From: Rubrobacter tropicus
Lineage (GTDB): Bacteria > Actinomycetota > Rubrobacteria > Rubrobacterales > Rubrobacteraceae
NCBI RefSeq assembly: GCF_011492945.1
Contig: NZ_CP045119.1
Location: forward strand, 3,658,001-3,722,000
Length of the DNA stretch: 64,000 bases
Reading direction: 5' to 3'
Shown: piece by piece, positions 60,895-64,000 of the stretch
Numbering within the stretch: position 1 is the first letter of the stretch
Layout: each line of letters begins with the position of its first letter
Program-made: the position numbers and the translations under genes
The notes under the pieces: model-generated
The model's input: the letters and a program-made list of their open reading frames with translations, nothing else
Told to the model about the DNA's origin: nothing
Database searches by the model: none

Positions 60895-62910
60895 CTAGTT
60901 GTCGACCACCGACTCTCCGCCCACGGACCCTCCGTCGACTCGACGCCCCACGTGTCTTTTGAGGTCGTCGTCGAACGGGTTGCGTGCGGCCGCTTCTTGG
61001 TAGTACTCGCGTGCTTTGTCTTCTCGCCCCCGCTTCTCGTAGAACCTGGCGGCCAGGACGTACGGCGCGTAGTGACGGGGGTTGAGGTCTATCGCCCGCC
61101 CGTAGGCGTCCTCCGCCCCCTCGGCGGCACCCATGCGGGAGGCCAGCTCCGCCTCTCTCTGGGGCAGTCGGGAATCCAGCGGGTCGTATTCCTGTGCGCG
61201 CTGCACGGCCGCGAGTTTTGTCTCGAGGCTTCCGGCCGCGTAACTGCGGGAGAGCTGAACGTCCGCCGCGTACAGCGGCGCGACGACGAGCACCGCCAGG
61301 GCCGCGATGCCGACCCCGCCCGCGCGCAGCGGCCACCGGAGCGGGTGCGGCGCGAGTTCCAACTTCCAGGGCGCCACCAACATTGCCAGGTAGACGATGG
61401 CAGGCAGGGTCACGGCGGGAATCTGCCAGAACCACTCGGCGCCCGAGTGGACGAACCAGTAGGCCACCGCGGCCGTCAGGGCCCCGACCTGCGCCTTGCC
61501 CTCCGAGTGGAAGTTCTTGAACCGCTGCCACAGGCCGGCGACCACGCATACGCCCAGAAAGCCGAAGAAGAGGACGCCGCCTACGATACCGCGCTCGGCC
61601 AGCACCTCCAATGGCAGGGAGTGCGGCTGGCGCGCGAAACCGCTCGCCCGCTCCCGCTCCTGATAGTAAGTGGCCTCCCAATTCTGCGTGCCGACGCCGA
61701 GGACGGGACGCCCGGAGAAGTCTTCCCACGCCACCTGCCACAGGGTGTAGCGTCCTGTGCCGGAGATGCTCAGATAGCGGCTCTGGTCCTCGCCAGCGGT
61801 GTCGTTGGTCCTGAACGCCTCCCACTTTTGCTCTGCCACGCTCACGGGCTCCCCAAAGCGTTCGACAAAGACGGTAGCCCCGACCGTGAGCGCCACGAGG
61901 CACCCGGCCAGCACGAGCCCGCCGACGACCCGCTTGGCCGCAGCCGGGGGCCTCCACCGCACGTCGATGAGGCCCCAGATGAGGCCGTAGAGCCCCACGC
62001 CCGCGGCGCCCAACCAGACGGCCGGGAGCGCCGCGTCGAGCGCCGCCGGGGTGCTCCCTCCGTTCGAAGACACCACGTACACCGCGTTCAGGCCCGGGAA
62101 TGCGAGGTAGAGCACGCCCGCCACCGGGGCGAGGGCGAGCAGCCCGCGCAGGCGCTGCCCGGAGAGCAAAAAGTAGACCGGCAATGAGGCGGCGAGTGCC
62201 ACCATCGCCCCGCGCGACTGGGTGAGGACGGCCAGGTTCAGGCCAAGGACCGCGCCGGCGAGGACCGCGCCGCGCAGCACCGGATTTACCCGCCGGGAGC
62301 CGCCGAGGTAGACGGCGACCCACAACGAAACCAGCAGGAAGGCGGCCTCGCCATTGTAGTAGCCCACGGTGCCGACCAGCCGATCGTTGAAGAAGGAGGC
62401 GTCGGTCCGGGACGGAAGCGCCAGCAGGGTGAGGGCGGCGACGGCGGCCGGTCCGAGCACGGAGGCGGCGAGGACCCACCGCCGGGACGCCCCAAGGGCG
62501 ACGAGCGCCACCGTCGTCAGGAAGACGAGCAAGTAGAGGTACGTCTGTCCCGCGCCGAGCCAGGCGTCGCCCTTGTTGGGCGACCACAGCACGGAGGCCA
62601 GCGTCCAGGCCGTGTAGGCGACAAAGAGCGCGAGCGCGAGGACGCCCCACCGGAGCCTGGCGCCGCCGAAGGGCGCCACCGCCGCCACGAGGAACGCCAC
62701 CGTCGCCACGACAAACGCGCAGGGCGCCCAGTTCCCCACAAAGTAACCACCGTTCGCGTCGCCCATCCACGCGGCGAGCAGCACGGTCACGACGAGGGCT
62801 ACGGTAGGGTACAGCCTCTCCTGGTTCTTGGACGCCTGCGTGCTCCTCCTGAACGCCGCGAGGAGGCGGTTTGAAGAGCCCCTGGGTTCCACGATACCGA
62901 TCCCGAACAT
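60895..62910 (-). CDS. O-antigen ligase/polymerase-type protein with TPR-like tail
   Basis: Polytopic protein of 671 residues. About 12 helices (about 30-520) include the family loop RYTLWQVAWEDFSGRPVLG and then QPHSLPLEVLAERGIVGG. The C-terminal 120 residues are extracytoplasmic or cytoplasmic tetratricopeptide-like helices (AVQRAQEYDPLDSRLPQREA, AYGRAIDLNPRHYAPYVLAA). Such fusions occur in polymerases of Gram-positive exopolysaccharide loci. ATG at 62910 with GGAGGG nine bases upstream. It is 22 bases after the LPXTG gene and probably co-transcribed with it. The ligase versus polymerase role is undecided. Confidence 0.88.
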   Translation of the reverse strand: MFGIGIVEPRGSSNRLLAAFRRSTQASKNQERLYPTVALVVTVLLAAWMGDANGGYFVGNWAPCAFVVATVAFLVAAVAPFGGARLRWGVLALALFVAYTAWTLASVLWSPNKGDAWLGAGQTYLYLLVFLTTVALVALGASRRWVLAASVLGPAAVAALTLLALPSRTDASFFNDRLVGTVGYYNGEAAFLLVSLWVAVYLGGSRRVNPVLRGAVLAGAVLGLNLAVLTQSRGAMVALAASLPVYFLLSGQRLRGLLALAPVAGVLYLAFPGLNAVYVVSSNGGSTPAALDAALPAVWLGAAGVGLYGLIWGLIDVRWRPPAAAKRVVGGLVLAGCLVALTVGATVFVERFGEPVSVAEQKWEAFRTNDTAGEDQSRYLSISGTGRYTLWQVAWEDFSGRPVLGVGTQNWEATYYQERERASGFARQPHSLPLEVLAERGIVGGVLFFGFLGVCVVAGLWQRFKNFHSEGKAQVGALTAAVAYWFVHSGAEWFWQIPAVTLPAIVYLAMLVAPWKLELAPHPLRWPLRAGGVGIAALAVLVVAPLYAADVQLSRSYAAGSLETKLAAVQRAQEYDPLDSRLPQREAELASRMGAAEGAEDAYGRAIDLNPRHYAPYVLAARFYEKRGREDKAREYYQEAAARNPFDDDLKRHVGRRVDGGSVGGESVVDN

Positions 62911-62932
62911 ACCGGCGCCCTCCGGACGTGCC

Positions 62933-63205
62933 CTAGCCGCGCCCCGCGCAGCGACGGACGAGGGCTATGCCGGTGCCCGTCACGATCAGGGCGGCACCGA
63001 CGAACAGGATCAAGGGCCCCCCGGTGTCGGGCAAGACGCTCAACGTGCCGGAGACCCGGCTCGCGTGGTCCATGGTATCGGTGGGCGATCCGTACTGGCC
63101 CTCCCGCGACTGCGCTTGCGCCGACGCGGCGAGGACGAGCATCGTGAGGATCGCGAACGCGCACCCCGAGAGCCTGGCACCGAGATGCGACTGGATTGCG
63201 CTCAT
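62933..63205 (-). CDS. Tiny LPXTG cell-wall-anchored protein
   Basis: Protein of 90 residues. Signal peptide (about 1-32, LTMLVLAASAQAQ), a mature stretch of only about 30 residues, the sortase motif LPDTGG, a membrane helix (LILFVGAALIVTGTGIALV) and the basic tail RRCAGRG. It therefore has all sorting elements but almost no exposed domain. ATG at 63205 has GGAGG five bases upstream. It heads the unit with the Wzy/TPR gene, and motif site F is 95 bases upstream. No sortase gene is in the window. Possible roles are a spacer, a polymer attachment site or a small surface signal. Confidence 0.85.
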   Translation of the reverse strand: MSAIQSHLGARLSGCAFAILTMLVLAASAQAQSREGQYGSPTDTMDHASRVSGTLSVLPDTGGPLILFVGAALIVTGTGIALVRRCAGRG

Positions 63206-63299
63206 AGGAACCTCCGGTTTGGTCTGTGCACGCGGCGCATCCCGCAATTCGCCTCCCCTTACGCCCATCTTTGCGAAGAGGATAGGTAGGAAGGGTTTG

Positions 63300-63325
63300 A
63301 CGTACAAGGGCCACATGGCATATGT
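63300..63325. promoter_or_regulatory. 26-bp EPS motif, site F
   Basis: ACGTACAA-GG-GCCA-CA-TGGCATAT-GT, 95 bases upstream of the LPXTG gene; 16/26 match site A. GCCA and the right half are kept, the left half is weak. Confidence 0.45.
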
Positions 63326-63369
63326 TGAGACCGCCCGCTGTGACCGCCCGCGCGGGTTGGCCGTTGCCT

Positions 63370-64000
63370 TCAGACCGGCGGGCGTCGCAGGGCGTCGAGG
63401 GAACCGGGTGCGCGAATACCTTGCGCCTCGCAAAAGGCGGCGAAGCGTCCACCGTCTCCGGCGAGGAGCGCGTCGGGCTCGCCGGACTCGACCAGCTCGC
63501 CATTCTCCAGCACGTGGACGACGTCCGCGAACCTCGCCGCCGAGAGGCGGTGGGTTATAAGGAGTATCGTCAGCCGACCGCGGAGCCCCTCCACGGCGTC
63601 CAGTACACGCCGCTCGTTCTCGGAGTCGAGGGCGCTGGTCGCCTCGTCGAGGATCAGCAAAGAGGGACGGCGCAGCAGGGCGCGGGCGAGGGCCAGGCGC
63701 TGGCGCTCGCCGCCAGAGAGCCGTACCCCCCGGTCCCCAAGCCTCGTCTCCAGGCCGTCCGGCAGACCCGCAACGAACTTCCGGGCGGCAGCCTGATCGA
63801 GCGCCCCGACGAGCTCCTCTTCGTTGGCGTCCGGACGGGCCCACAGGAGGTTGGAGCGCACGGTGTCGTTGAACAAGAAGGTCTCCTGGGCTACGTAGCC
63901 GATGCGGTCGCGCCAGGAGCCCCGCGCTCCACCCACGAGCGGTCTACCGTCCACCAGCACCGCCCCTTCCGTCGGCGCCAGGAGGCCAGATACGAGGTCG
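63370..64000 (-). CDS. ABC transporter ATP-binding/permease protein, C-terminal part (5' end beyond window)
   Basis: The nucleotide-binding domain of an exporter-type ABC protein. Visible motifs: Q-loop IGYVAQETFLFNDTVRSNLL, signature VRLSGGERQRLALARAL, Walker B LLILDEATSALD and H-loop LLITHRLSAARFADVV. The sequence is in frame through base 64000 (SGLLAPTEGAVLVDG) and lacks Walker A and the membrane domain, which lie beyond the edge. It probably belongs to the half-transporter class (membrane domain fused to the ATPase). Its position next to surface genes suggests export of a lipid, peptide or polymer, but the substrate is unknown. Confidence 0.88.
   Translation of the reverse strand, partial: DLVSGLLAPTEGAVLVDGRPLVGGARGSWRDRIGYVAQETFLFNDTVRSNLLWARPDANEEELVGALDQAAARKFVAGLPDGLETRLGDRGVRLSGGERQRLALARALLRRPSLLILDEATSALDSENERRVLDAVEGLRGRLTILLITHRLSAARFADVVHVLENGELVESGEPDALLAGDGGRFAAFCEAQGIRAPGSLDALRRPPV

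Noticed and set aside
60767-62770. Long minus-strand frame of 667 codons overlapping the Wzy/TPR gene
   Set aside because: It is a shifted-frame shadow: the product is Arg/Gly/Ala-rich without helices, whereas the other frame encodes a clear polytopic membrane protein.

Overview
The window is high-GC DNA with many GTG/TTG starts, tight ATGA overlaps and hairpin terminators that mostly lack long T runs. Together with the gene families this suggests a deep-branching actinobacterium of the Rubrobacter type. That placement is inference; there is no rRNA, tRNA or other taxonomic marker gene in the window.

Region 1 (1-8 kb) is metabolic. It holds an inositol-type catabolic unit on the minus strand (GntR regulator, Gfo/Idh/MocA dehydrogenase, IolC kinase fused to DUF2090), a small potassium channel, a 7TM-PAS histidine kinase broken by two single-base frameshifts, and an amidase. 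A graveyard of gene fragments at 8.3-9.1 kb contains an IS256 transposase tail and a truncated AraC regulator.

Region 2 (9-34 kb) is a dense cyclic-di-GMP signalling island. There are five intact GGDEF or GGDEF-EAL proteins with up to six PAS domains each, four HD-GYP-type proteins (two with intact metal sites, two degenerate) and one internally deleted PAS/EAL remnant. Several share the same N-terminal seven-helix sensor module. Between two of these genes lie tandem micro-ORFs encoding near-identical peptides, followed by a strong hairpin. Upstream of a degenerate HD-GYP gene, three repeat segments could form mutually exclusive hairpins.

Region 3 (34-64 kb) is mainly an exopolysaccharide and cell-surface locus on the minus strand. 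It carries an initiating glycosylphosphotransferase, WecG/TagA-type and GT4 glycosyltransferases, GDP-fucose synthesis (gmd, fcl), four sulfotransferase-like proteins, a flippase, two Wzy/ligase-type polymerases, a Wzz/Wze pair, a low-molecular-weight tyrosine phosphatase, a tiny LPXTG protein and the end of an ABC exporter. It also encodes three secreted beta-helix proteins and a NarL-type regulator whose receiver lacks the phosphoacceptor aspartate.

Two regulatory observations tie the window together. A canonical cyclic-di-GMP-I (GEMM) riboswitch precedes one secreted beta-helix gene, linking the signalling island to surface output. A 26-bp motif (half-elements CGGCRCAT and TGGCACAT flanking GCCA) recurs upstream of eight separate exopolysaccharide or surface transcription units, always in the same orientation relative to the genes. 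I know of no described factor for it. The working picture is a sulfated, probably fucose-containing exopolysaccharide and associated surface proteins controlled by cyclic-di-GMP and by one unidentified DNA-binding protein.
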